This document shows, piece by piece, positions 12,171-22,276 of a stretch of 64,000 nucleotides of DNA; position 1 is the first letter of the stretch; each line of letters opens with the position of its first letter. The stretch comes from Vicia villosa (Eukaryota; Streptophyta; Magnoliopsida; Fabales; Fabaceae), in the NCBI RefSeq assembly GCF_029867415.1, contig NW_026706283.1:113149-177148 (forward strand), in the 5' to 3' direction. The position numbers were made by a program, and so were the translations under genes. The notes under the pieces are model-generated. The model did no database searches. It was not told where the DNA came from and saw only the letters and a program-made list of their open reading frames with translations.

Positions 12171-12794
12171 TTTTTCTGTGGGTGTCGTTTTCTTTACCTC
12201 CCCGTTTCAGTTGGGAGGACGACACACTAGACCCTTCACGCGGAATTTGGAAGGAGAATGCGCCCGTGGCGGGATGAATTTTGTTTCAGTTCTTCCTACG
12301 ATATCACACGAACTTTTTAATTATCCTACGAGTAGGAGAGGGGAAAAATATCTCAAATAAACCCTAGGAGTTTGCTAAGTGTGGGGATTCACCTAGGCTA
12401 GAAATTCTGGAGTCTGGGAAGTCGGTTATACATAGGGACATGAAAAGAGACATGAAATCATCTTTACAAAGATGTATTTCTACTATTCCACCACAAACAT
12501 TAAAAAAAGAGTGACAGAATAACTGAATTCATTTCATTCAAGAGGGGGACCTTACTTGTGTATGTGCAAGTATACTAGTCAACCGCGTCTTGAATGAAAG
12601 AAAGATGCTCATCCAAATTAGGGAAGGTTACCACATGTCTGGGTTTTACTGCCAGCTCATGCCTTTCAAAATCCTAAATGGGAGACTTGATTAAAATGAA
12701 ATGTAATGTTTGTTTGTTTGAATGTGGTGAGATAGGAGAAAGATCTCTCTATAGAGATAAGCTATATCCATCTACTGTATAATAAATTTTATTT

Positions 12795-13200
12795 TAGCTG
12801 GCTTGTATGAGGCCCAAGCTTGAGGCTTTTGATTGATTTATTATTTTATTGACTCTGGGAAATTACTTTATTGGGGATTGAATTAAATTAAGAAGTCTCT
12901 GTGTTCTGTACAAAGCCCAGAATTGAGGCTGACTCTAGCTGGAGAGCATTTATAGGATGGATTTTATTTGGTGTTATGTACAAAGCCTAGAATTGTGGCT
13001 GACTCTTAACTGGGGAAGTCATTATTTCATGCCTTGTATGAGGCCCAAGGTTGAGGCTGACTCTTTGGTGAGTTTTACTCTGCTGGAGGATTTATCTATT
13101 AAAAGACTAATTTTTTTGGAGGCTAACTCTTTCCAGGGATTTTGAATGATAGCAGAAAGATTATCTAATTGAGACTACTTGTTTAAAGCCTAGATTAAGG
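12795..13200 (-). repeat. Degenerate repeat array in LTR A (plus-strand GGCCCAAGNTTGAGGCT type)
   Basis: About five units of a 30-bp motif (TTGTATGAGGCCCAAG then TTGAGGCTGACTCT) recur at roughly 12800, 12905, 12975, 13036 and 13180. A single related unit GGAGGCTAACTCTTTCC lies at 13118. The same two motifs form longer arrays in copy D (60885-61780). Confidence 0.75.
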
Positions 13201-14641
13201 CTGACTCTGATTGAGGATAGACAACTATGGATCCTAGACTCTGCTAAGGAAATTAATGAAGATAAGGGTGACAGAGACTGTCCATGTCTCTCATTCCAAA
13301 AGGTATTCTCAATATGAGATTGAGACCATCTTAGCTTGTTTAAAGTCTGGTTTGAAAAGTAGAAGAAACTCACCAGGATAGGCTAAAAGGTAACTAAAGA
13401 CATATCCCTATGTTTATAAGAAACCTGATGGGTCCTTGTATACAAGCTCAAGAGAAAGCTGGAAATACTTTTAAGAAGCCTGTGGGTCCTTGTACAAAGC
13501 CCAAGAGGAGGCTAATCGGGGGTCATCAAGGGTTCTTGTTATAGCACAAGAGAAAGCTATGTGGTTTTGAACTTATTTTGGCTTTAAGCAAATGGGTAAG
13601 AAGTTTCACCGGGAATAATTCCTCTTGGGTGGATGTATCCTATTTTGGGTTCTAAGGCTTTTTCAAGATGTTTCACCGGGAATAATTCATCTTGAGGGTT
13701 TGAACTACAGATCTCTAATTAGGAAAGAGCCTTCACCGGGAAGACATTCTCAATCCTAGGCCATATTCTTATAATATATATATACAGTTTAACTGTCCTA
13801 AGGTTTACACTCAGACGTAGTTTTAAATAATATATAAGCAGTTCTATATTTGACAGTAATTTAAATGAAAACTTATAAATTGAAAGCTATAAAGCCTAAC
13901 CTGGATGGAGTGGAGGCTTTTGAAGAAGTATGTACAAAGCCTCACCAACAATTTTGTTATTTATTGATAACAGTTGAATAGTTATGATAAACAGTTAAAG
14001 GTTTTTGAAAACAGAAGAAGTGAAGATGGACATAGGTCACATTGGTATCTGAAGAGTTTCACCGGGAATAATGCCCTTCAAATACTAGGAGAATGTTTTG
14101 AAAACAGAAAGAAGATTTTGTAAATACAGTTTTAAAAACAAACTAAGAAAATAAAAACGTGATGGGACTTACACTCTATTAGAGGCCCAAAGATTTATTT
14201 ACTGTTTATGAAGAAAACAGTTGAACAGATTGAAATGATACAAGGTTTTGTTGTCTGGAAACCTTAATCGTCTGTTTAATCGGAGAATGAAAACAGTTTA
14301 AATTCTTGACAACCGTCAACTTAAATAGGGTAATGACAAAGTTTATACCCTACTAAGACCTAAATGATTAGGGTTTTAACTTAAAAATATTTACAAGAGA
14401 TTAGGTTTTGAAAATCAAGTGATGATTATATCTTTTAAACTATTAAAACAACTTAAAATATGTGATTTTAAACCTAATTAAAACATATTAAAATAATATA
14501 TTTTTTAATGATTTTTTTGGTATATTCTCAAAATAGATATATTAAATGAGAAGTGTGTGAAAAATCAAGAGAAAATGATTTAAATTGATGGGTGATTTAA
14601 TTATGTGAAGTTGTAAAATAAAATGAAAGAAAATAGTGTTT

Positions 14642-14725
14642 AAAAAAAGGGTTTGGCCTTGCCAAGGGTTGAACCCACGCCCTATAGGTTACCAAACAAA
14701 ACAAATACCAACTGGGCCACGCGCG
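14642..14725 (-). repeat. tRNA-like module 2 in LTR A
   Basis: On the minus strand: A-box TGGCCCAGTTGG (14719-14708), B-box GGGTTCAACCC (14676-14666), then a T7 run (14648-14642). A-box to B-box spacing is that of a tRNA. The flanking acceptor stem is not convincing, so it is a tRNA-derived promoter-like module, not a functional tRNA gene. Confidence 0.6.
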
Positions 14726-14802
14726 TGGCCTATTTAGGAAAGGAGCCCACGTGATTATATGTGAAAGCAAAGCATTAAAATAAATTGGAAAATAAAATGA
14801 AC

Positions 14803-14890
14803 AAAAGGTCTGAGGGGGGATCGAACCCCAGACCTATGGCAAGGCAAGGCTTTTGGACGCGCGCTGTAACCAATGGGACACTACGATGAA
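14803..14890 (-). repeat. tRNA-like module 1 in LTR A
   Basis: On the minus strand: A-box-like TGTCCCATTGG (14880-14870), a near-perfect T-arm with B-box GGTTCGATCCC (14827-14817) and a T4 run just after. It is the counterpart of the modules in D (59130-59212) and C (22204-22276). Genomic GARGIRTPD-type peptides come from the opposite strand of such T-arms. Confidence 0.6.
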
Positions 14891-17249
14891 TTCGTAGGTT
14901 AAACACAAACCATTCAAAATATAATAAACTAAAACCTGGGAAATTTGAAAAATGGCGCCACCATCTTCATCTTCAACCTCAAGCTCCAAACATTTGAATT
15001 TGCTATCTCCTTCGTTTCTCAACCAAACTCAAAGATGTAAACATGGATTTTGCTCGTTTTTGAACAAGGATTATGATGGTATCCTTTGATTTCATTTATT
15101 TTCAGTGTAATTCAAAATTCGCACGCATGAACACTAAGAACCCTAAAACTGGAAATTAACATGAAATACTCTATATGCATGATATGATGCAATTGATTGA
15201 GGGTTAATGATCCTTAAAGGTGCAGAAACCAATTGGTAACTTCATTTTTAATTTATCATGCGTGAATTATAGAGTTTGAAGTTCATGAAACTTACCTCAG
15301 AAATGGAGGTTGAGCTCTGATCAAAGTGTGCTACAGAGTTGTTGTAATGATCCAGATAGCTTAAGTGACTCCTCAAGAAGGTGTTGAGATGCTTGGCTTG
15401 GATTGAAACTGCCCAGAACTCCTTGCTCGACCCCAACTGATACAGCTCCAAGTGAGAGGTGAAGATGATGATTCTTCATGTACAGAAGTGTTCCAGAGGT
15501 TTGGATCACCTCTAAATGCCTCCCTTGATGTGTTTGAATATTTACTTTCAAAGGAAGAGCTTTGGTTTGAAGAATCCGAGTCTTCTTGCCAAAGAACCTT
15601 TGAAAAACCTAAGTATGAGAAGAGAAGAGAGAAAGCAAGATTTCTGTTTCTTTAGTGTGTCTAATTACTGAGGTATGCTCTCTTATTTATAGGCAAAGAG
15701 TTCAGTGTGTTTGCAGAGAGTGAGCTTTGCTTAATGAGGTTAACTTGGTTTCTTGGCTATGAAGAAATGTGAGAAAGATCCATATGCAATGATGAGTTCT
15801 TTGATACCACTCCCTAGCCATCGGTTTTTCTTAATTTTAGGGGACAAATTTGATGCAGATATGAGCTCTAATTGGTTAGGAGAAGATTCCTTTGATGAAT
15901 CACCACTTGGCCATAAATTCTCAAAATGCAATCATTACATAATCACATGTTTTGGTTTTGGAATATTCCCTTCAAATATTTGTGCAATGATGCAAACGAT
16001 TCTCTCCTATCCTTGCAATGTTTATGAAGTTTAGAGGCACCATTTAGTGTAAGCACTTGCATAAAATTGCAAATTTCAAACTTAGGCATGACCTATAATT
16101 TCACTTCAAATGCCTAAATTTGATCAATCATATCTCTTAGCTCAAAATGAATTTGGAGAAGGTTGAGCACAATTTGGAAAGCCCTTAACATGTAATTCAA
16201 TTCATTAGTTTGGAGTTTCTTCAAAATCAATTGGGAAATTTGTGAAAATTGAGCTTGAAGTTTGAAGAAAACTAGGGTTTTTGCTTGTTTTTATGAAGGC
16301 AGCAACTTTAGAGCTCCATATCTCTTCAATGGTTGATTTCTAGCCAAAAAATCATATGTGACAAAGTTGTTCATTGGATCAAAATCTACAACTTTGATGT
16401 TGGAAGTTTTTTTCAGTTTGTACTTGAAATTCTGAGATATTCCCTTCCAAAGTCTTGAAAAAAAGACTCTTAAACACTTTGAAAAATTTCTATGTATGAA
16501 AAGTCAATCTTTGACTTTTTAATTCTTGATTGATTTTCTTGATTTTCTTTGGTCAAATGACTTCATTAATCATATATTGATGATATTGATCCTTAAAAGT
16601 CATGTTTTGACTCAAAACCCTAAAAGTCAAAGGTGGTCCTGTACAGTTGACTTTTTCCAGATGAAGTGAAATCTTGGACTTTTGTGATGAATCAAACTCT
16701 TCTCCTCAAATGAATGATGTGAATGGATGATATTTATGTAAAAGAAATTATTGAGTCATGCTTTGAGTTTTGGATCCATGTCCTGATTAAAATTCAAATA
16801 TCTTGGTGAATTAGGTCAAAAACCCTAATTGTCGACCAGATGAAATTGATGACAGTAGATCTTGAATTGAAGTGTAATGCCTTATGGATATTGTCATATG
16901 GATCATCTGAAGATGATTGAACCATTTGATAGATGCCCTGGAGATTTTTAGGGTTTCCTAAATGTGGTCCCTGATTTCAGTCCTTGATGGGTTGAAAACC
17001 TTAGTTGAGCAAACCTGAGTTCTGATAACTGTTGTCTAATCAACATAGGTGAATAAATGAATCATTTGAATCCTATGATTGCATTAGAGGCTATTCTCAT
17101 ATTGATTGGTCCTTTGCCTGAACTCTTTTGTCCTTGAGCACCCTTGACTGGGTATCAGACAAACAAGTGACTGCTCTGAGTACCTGTCCTGAGTTTGATG
17201 AGGTACTTGGAGGTATGACATCTCAGGGGGTTCAAATTAGGGTATGACA

Positions 17250-18359
17250 GGAGTCATGTGAGATATAAATCTAGAGATGTAATTCAATCGTCCAAGAAAT
17301 CCTTTGACTTGTTTTTCTGTTTTTGGAGGAGGCCTTTCTTGAATGGCTTTGACTTCGTCGGGATCAACCTCAATACCTCTTTGGCTAACGATGAAACCTA
17401 GTAGCTTTCCAGAGCAGATACCAAATATGCACTTACTTGGATTCAGACGCAACATGTATTTTCTCAAACGTTGGAACAACTTAGTAGGTGCCCCATATGT
17501 TCTTCCTCTGATGTAGACTTGGCAATCATGTCATCCACATAAACTTCAATTTCTTTGTGAATCATATCATGGAAGAGAGTCGTCATGGCTCTTTGATAAG
17601 TTGCTCCAGCATTCTTTAGACAAAATGGCATCACACGGTAGCAAAACGTGCCTGAGGGTGTGATAAAAGCTGTTTTTCCATATCTTCAGGTGCCATCATG
17701 ATTTGATTGTAAACTGATAATCCATCCATAAATGAGAAGAATTTAAACTTAGTAGTGCTATCCACCAGCATGTCAATGTGGGGTAGAGGGAAATCATATT
17801 TTGGACTTTCTCTGTTTAACTCTCTGTAATCAACACACATTCTGACTATTCCATCCTTCTTGGGAACAGGCACTATGTTGGCCAACCATTGAGGATATTC
17901 TGATGTGACGAGGAAACCAGCGCTAGTTTGCTTCTGTACCTCTTCTTTGATCTTGAATGCCATATCTGGTGAGTTCTTCTCAACTTTTGCTTAACAGGCG
18001 GACATTCTGGCTTTAACGGTAATATGTGCTCTACAATAGTGGTATCCAACCCAGACATATCTTGATAGCTCCAAGCAAAGACATCCACATATTCTTTAAA
18101 CAAATTAACCATTTTCTCTTTGACGCTTGCTTCTAACAATGCCCCAATTCACACTTATCTCTTCTCTTCTTCACTACCTAAATTCATTACTTCCAAAGGC
18201 TCTCTGTGCGGCTCAATGATCTTTTCCTCATGCTTAGGTAGACGAGTGATCTCTTCAGGGATCTCTTCACTACTGTCTTATTCAGCTTTGTACACAGGGT
18301 ATTCAAAGTTGGGAGAGGGCCTAGGATCATTGTTTTCAGCGGGTTTATCAAGATAAAAT
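17250..18359 (-). pseudogene. Reverse transcriptase exon of element C, truncated by A
   Basis: Exon 2 starts after the intron acceptor at 18360 and is in frame with the Met at 18139 (73 codons). The RT core is spread over frames: PVPKKDGIVRMCVDYRELN near 17870, FSFMDGLSVYNQ near 17730, YVDDMIA on the segment around 17540, and LLGFIVSQRGIEVD with GFLGRLNYISRFISHMT ending at 17250. Frameshifts lie near 17630-17690 and 17480-17520. The reading stops abruptly where A begins. Relative to A's RT it is about as long up to that point. Confidence 0.87.
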
Positions 18360-18936
18360 CTGCGCATGATTTATGTTTTGCTTTTTAGGAACAAATAAAA
18401 GAAAAGGTGTATGTGCAAGTTTGAAAAAAAAATTGATTGACTTTAGGGGTTTTTTAGACGTTACTCCCTCCGTTTCTTTTTAAGTGTCGTTTTAGAAGAA
18501 TTTTTTTGTTCCTATTTAACTGTCATTTTATAATTTAATGTTATAATTTGTCATTTATACCCTTATTTTCTCAATAAATCCACCTCAAAGTTTTCAATTA
18601 GTTATTGGAAAAAGAGTGAATGATTGAATTTATTTGGAAAGAAAAAAATAAATAAGGGTATAATAGAAAAAATAACTCTAATAATCCATTATCTTGGTTG
18701 AAGAGCTTTTTGCTAAAACGACACTTAAAAAGGAACGGAGGGAGTACCATGTTAAGAAAAAGATAAACGATAAACAAAAGGAAAGCAAAAATTTCTTTTT
18801 ATTAATGATTTGAAACAATGCCCTACATAAGCTCATTTTTGTCTTGGGCAGAACAAAAGGAATTATTTTAAACAGCCCGGCACATTACTCTTTCGCCTTG
18901 GGCAGAGCGAAAGGTTTTTAAAAGACAGAAAATTAC
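18360..18936 (-). other. Ogre intron of element C, enlarged by a MITE
   Basis: Donor CTAA^GTAATTT at 18936 and acceptor ATGCGCAG^ATTTT at 18360 on the minus strand. Without the 281-bp MITE and its duplicated TA the intron would be 294 nt, close to the 325 nt of copy A. Exon 1 ends 83 codons plus 2 nt after the stop at 19188, and exon 2 completes the codon in frame, as in A. Confidence 0.78.
18464..18744. mobile_element. Stowaway-like MITE, 281 bp
   Basis: Terminal inverted repeats of 32 bp (18464-18495 and 18713-18744) differ at one position. They start CTCCCTCCGTT, the Stowaway (Tc1/mariner) consensus, and run into TTTTTAAGTGTCGTTTTAG. A TA dinucleotide flanks each side (18462-18463 and 18745-18746), the expected target duplication. 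The interior is AT-rich and non-coding. It lies within the intron of C. Confidence 0.95.
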
Positions 18937-19871
18937 TTAGACTCATGAACAACAGAAGAGATGCTGACGGAAGTCCAGTTGGAGTTGTCCTCTCTACACG
19001 TCATGAAGCTTGAGCATTCCGGAATATCTTCAATGATAGCAACTATGTCTTGTTTATCTGGGTTGATGTAGCCAGCGCTTTGAAAAGTCTCATGCAGAGT
19101 CTTGCTGCAGCTTCCATACTCAGATTCTTTTCCTTTTAACTTTTGGGATGTGAATCCTAGACCACTTTTGTTCTTGTTGGTGGGAATTTAAACAACTCGC
19201 CCCCAGCCTTCATATGATCCTTGGGCAACCACTTGTTGGGCATCTTTCCAGGATGAAATAGATGTACCAGCTTTCTTTTCGTATTCAGGAATGACGACTC
19301 CTAAAGCTTGGAACTGCGCTGTAATTTCTTCAATGTTAGGAACAGAGGATAGTGGACAAACATACATGGTTTGTTCTCCATAAACAGTTATTAATTTTTC
19401 CTTCAGAGGGTATTTCAACATCTGGTGAAAAGTGGAAGGAACAACTTTAGCATTGTGAATCCAGGGTCTTCCCAACAAATAGTTGTAAGCGGGATAAATC
19501 TCCATCACTTGAAAGGTGATATCAAAATCACGGGGTCTGATGCGGATAGGAAGATCGATTTCTCCAATCGCAGTGCGTGAGAACCCTTCAAAAGTCAGTA
19601 CGCTGGCCCCATTTGGTCTAAAAGTTGCCCCTTGATAGGATAAAATTTCCAAGGTGCTCCATGGCATAATGTTCAGAGATGAACCAGCGTCTACCAGCAC
19701 ATCTGTCAAAATGTTGTCTTCATACTTAGCTGATATGTATAGGTCACGGTTGTGCATCAGAATCCTTTGAGGAACTTCTTGCAGCATACTGTCAAGTGGC
19801 CCATATGTCATTTCTTCTTCAATGTAATTGTGTCCTTTTCTTCCTTTGATTTCTTCATCTAGCAAACCCAA
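18937..19871 (-). pseudogene. Protease of element C
   Basis: Retropepsin with DVLVDAGSSLNIMP at residues 58-70 (Asp-Ala-Gly) and YNYLLGRPWIHNAKV at about 126-140, as in other Tat-group proteases. A TAA at 19188 interrupts the frame, which then stays open for 83 more codons up to the splice donor, ending in a WTSVSISSVV segment equivalent to one in A. The segment upstream (20300-19965) carries a Cys-rich stretch and the RDRDENNVNMI motif found between gag and protease in A, in a different frame. Confidence 0.85.
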
Positions 19872-19964
19872 ACCTATTAGATTCGGAATGTCTTCTTGTA
19901 GATCAATACAACCTCACATGCTTTCTTCACAAGCGGGACAACTATCATGGCTAAAGTCAATTAA

Positions 19965-21901
19965 TCAGTTTTGGACCCACACTTCGTGTATCATTCGTAA
20001 GGATCCGCGCACAGTGCGAACATCGGGCCCGTACTTCATGGTGGAACATTCCCCAATCATGTTGACATTATTCTCATCTCTATCTCGGAGAATCTGGATA
20101 AGTCCTCGATCCATGAGACTCTGAATTCCTGCTTTTACCAGTGCACATCCACGGGTATCTCTGCAACAGATTCGACAAGAGCCATAATTGTGTCGAGTTA
20201 ATCCTCCCATCACCCATAAGGTGGCATGTATTTGCACTATGTCACATCTCAACTGGTGTGCATCATAGACTTGATATTGGCTAGGACAACCATGTAACAT
20301 GTTGACAGAGTGAATTTCTTCATCCCTTTTCTTTCTTGATATGCTAATAATTCCTCAGTCTAGTAGTTTATGAAGATCTTCAACCACGAGGGCACTTCCA
20401 CGAATGGTGGTCTAACATATTGGACAAGCATTATAGTCATGTGGAGGAAAGTAATCAAGTTCACAAAAGATAGCGTGCATATTCACCAAGGATTGAGTTG
20501 ATTCACAAACATCATGTAGGTATTCATAACCGGATTGAGTCTAGATTGCAATGATAGTCTCATGGTTAGGCAGTGGATTACTTTGAACATTAGGATTAAC
20601 ATTCTTGAAGGTGAGCATATTGCCTCGGACCAGTTTCTGTACTTCACTCATGAGAGGGTAACAATTTTCCACAGTATGACTAGGAGCATTCTTGTGAAAA
20701 GCACAGCGAGCAACCGCCTTGTACCAAAATGGTGGATTAGCAGGAGGAGAAGGATCCCTCAATTGAACTAGATTCTTCTGAAGTAGCAAAGGCAGTAATT
20801 CCGTATAAGTCATCGGAATAAGGTCAAAAGGCGGATATTTCCTTTGTTGATTTTGTTGGGGGAGCCTATTGTCGAGGCTGTTGAGGCTCAGGCTTCTGCA
20901 CATTTTGAGGCGGAGCTTGGCTAACAACAGGAGTCACAACAGCAATTTGTTGTGGTTGATACCGTCTTTTTTTCCCTCTTGAGATGGCACTAACAATTTC
21001 TTCCTTCTTCTTGGAAAAGTTACCACCAAATCTTTTGACGCCACCACTAGATAGTGATGAACTGGCTTCTTTGACTAGGCGGCCATCTTTGCGTGTACTC
21101 CTTAAAAGAATCTTTTTCTTTTTGGGACATAGCACAGAGTTGATCTTTGTCCGGTGCCATATCAATATTATATTTGTATTGTCTGATGAAAGCTTCACCC
21201 AGGTCATGGAAAGTACGGATGTGAGTACTATCCAAACCCATGTACCATTTCAAAGCAGCTCCAGATAAGCTATCTTGAAAGTAGTGAATTAACAAGCGTT
21301 GATCTTCCATGTGCATGGACATTTTCCTTACATACATAATCAGATGACTGTGAGGACAGGAATTCCCTTTATATTTCTCAAATTCTGGAAGTCTGAACTT
21401 GGGCGGAACTCTGACATTGGGAACGAAGCATAAATCATTTACTTCTTTTCCAAATAGATCTTTTCCTCTAAGGGTCTTGATCTCTTTTTGCATTTATAGA
21501 AATTTGTCTTCAAATTCTTCCAATCTTCCCATACCTTCAGAAGGAGCACCATGGATGATCTGTTCATTGTGATGAGGAACAGTGTTTACAATAGCAGGAG
21601 TAGCAGTAATAATAGCTTGAGGAATTGTTGTCGGTGGAACAGGAATCTGTTGTCCAGCCAATTGGAAATCCATATCTATCCCATATGGTCTAGTGGTCGT
21701 AGGATTCATCACAGGAATTGTAGGAATTGCAGGAATCTGAGCAGTCTCTATCTTGGAGATCACAATAGTCTGAGCTTGAGTTGATGGCTGAATCTGAGAA
21801 GCCACCATGTCTTGAACCATAGAAGTCAATCTTTCAATACCGAAGTGTAGGACAACAACTTCTTCGTGCCACTCTTGATCATCAATAATATCGTCTTCCA
21901 T
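19965..21901 (-). pseudogene. Gag of element C, with an internal deletion
   Basis: Begins MEDDIIDDQEW at 21901, with a short predicted coiled coil, then a TAA at 21494 that separates the Pro/Thr-rich head from the core. The core (LIHYFQDSLSGAALKWYMGL, AFIRQYKYN, FKEYTQRW) ends near 21105, where about 56 residues present in copy A between QRW and GRL are missing and the frame changes. The tail from about 20927 carries a good zinc knuckle, CAFHKNAPSHTVENC (C-x2-H-x5-H-x4-C). Frameshifts and stops make it non-functional. Confidence 0.85.
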
Positions 21902-22276
21902 TCTTTGACGATTGGCGCGAGTATTATACCGGTGCGTCAGCTTGACTCTGTGGAGAGAGGGAGGAATGAATAAGACTCTGACTCAGATGTGAGTGTCAAT
22001 GTGAATGTGGTATGATGCATGCAATGCAAAAGACTTTTTTTTTTAATTTTCAAAACATATCATAATATCTTTCAAGGATTTATTTAAGAGTTTTGTAAAT
22101 GTAAACACTATATAGTAACATGAAAGCGCGCGCTCTGATCATTAGGCCCATCCCATTTCATTACATACAAAAGCAAGTTAGAAATGTTAAAAATAAAAAA
22201 AGAACAAAAGGTCTGGGGCGAGGGGGATTCGAACCCCAGACCTGGGACACAAAAGGACTAAATGCGCGCTGATGAC
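21902..22276 (-). repeat. Spacer joined directly to LTR remnant of element C
   Basis: From 21902 to about 22125 the sequence resembles the ORF1-gag spacer of A. It then switches to LTR-type sequence with CGCGCGC clusters and a tRNA-like T-arm (GGATTCGAACC on the plus strand, 22225-22235) with a T4 run on its far side. The LTR piece continues on the other side of E at 37503. Confidence 0.65.
22272..22276. repeat. Target duplication of E, left copy (ATGAC)
   Basis: ATGAC directly precedes the LTR start TGTTGCACCC at 22277, and ATGAC directly follows the LTR end at 37498-37502. Five base pairs is standard for LTR elements. Confidence 0.95.

Larger units (their letters stand above)
1..17249 (-). 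mobile_element. Ogre-type Ty3/gypsy LTR retrotransposon, copy A (3' end outside window)
   Basis: Read on the minus strand the order is 5' LTR (17249-12177), PBS, leader, ORF1, gag, protease, intron, RT, RNase H, archaeal-type RNase H, integrase and 3' UTR. This order, with an extra ORF1 and an intron between protease and RT, defines the Ogre group of the Tat lineage. The 3' LTR would lie left of base 1. Adding a second 5-kb LTR gives about 22 kb, a typical Ogre size. All coding regions carry stops or frameshifts, so the copy is dead. Its right end falls inside the RT gene of element C, so A is the younger of the two. The target duplication cannot be checked because the other end is missing. 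Confidence 0.9.
12177..17249 (-). repeat. 5' LTR of Ogre copy A
   Basis: The LTR begins TGTCATACCC (at 17249) and ends CA (at 12177), followed by a 6-nt spacer and the PBS. It is 5,073 bp. The start matches copy D's LTR (56631), and homology runs through to the end, but D is about 1 kb longer because of minisatellite expansion. The U3 part is AT-rich with many TTGACTTTT and GTCAAAA segments, also seen in C's LTR remnant. The R/U5 part holds tRNA-like modules, CCGGTGAA motifs and repeat arrays listed separately. Small reading frames inside it are not supported. Confidence 0.93.
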
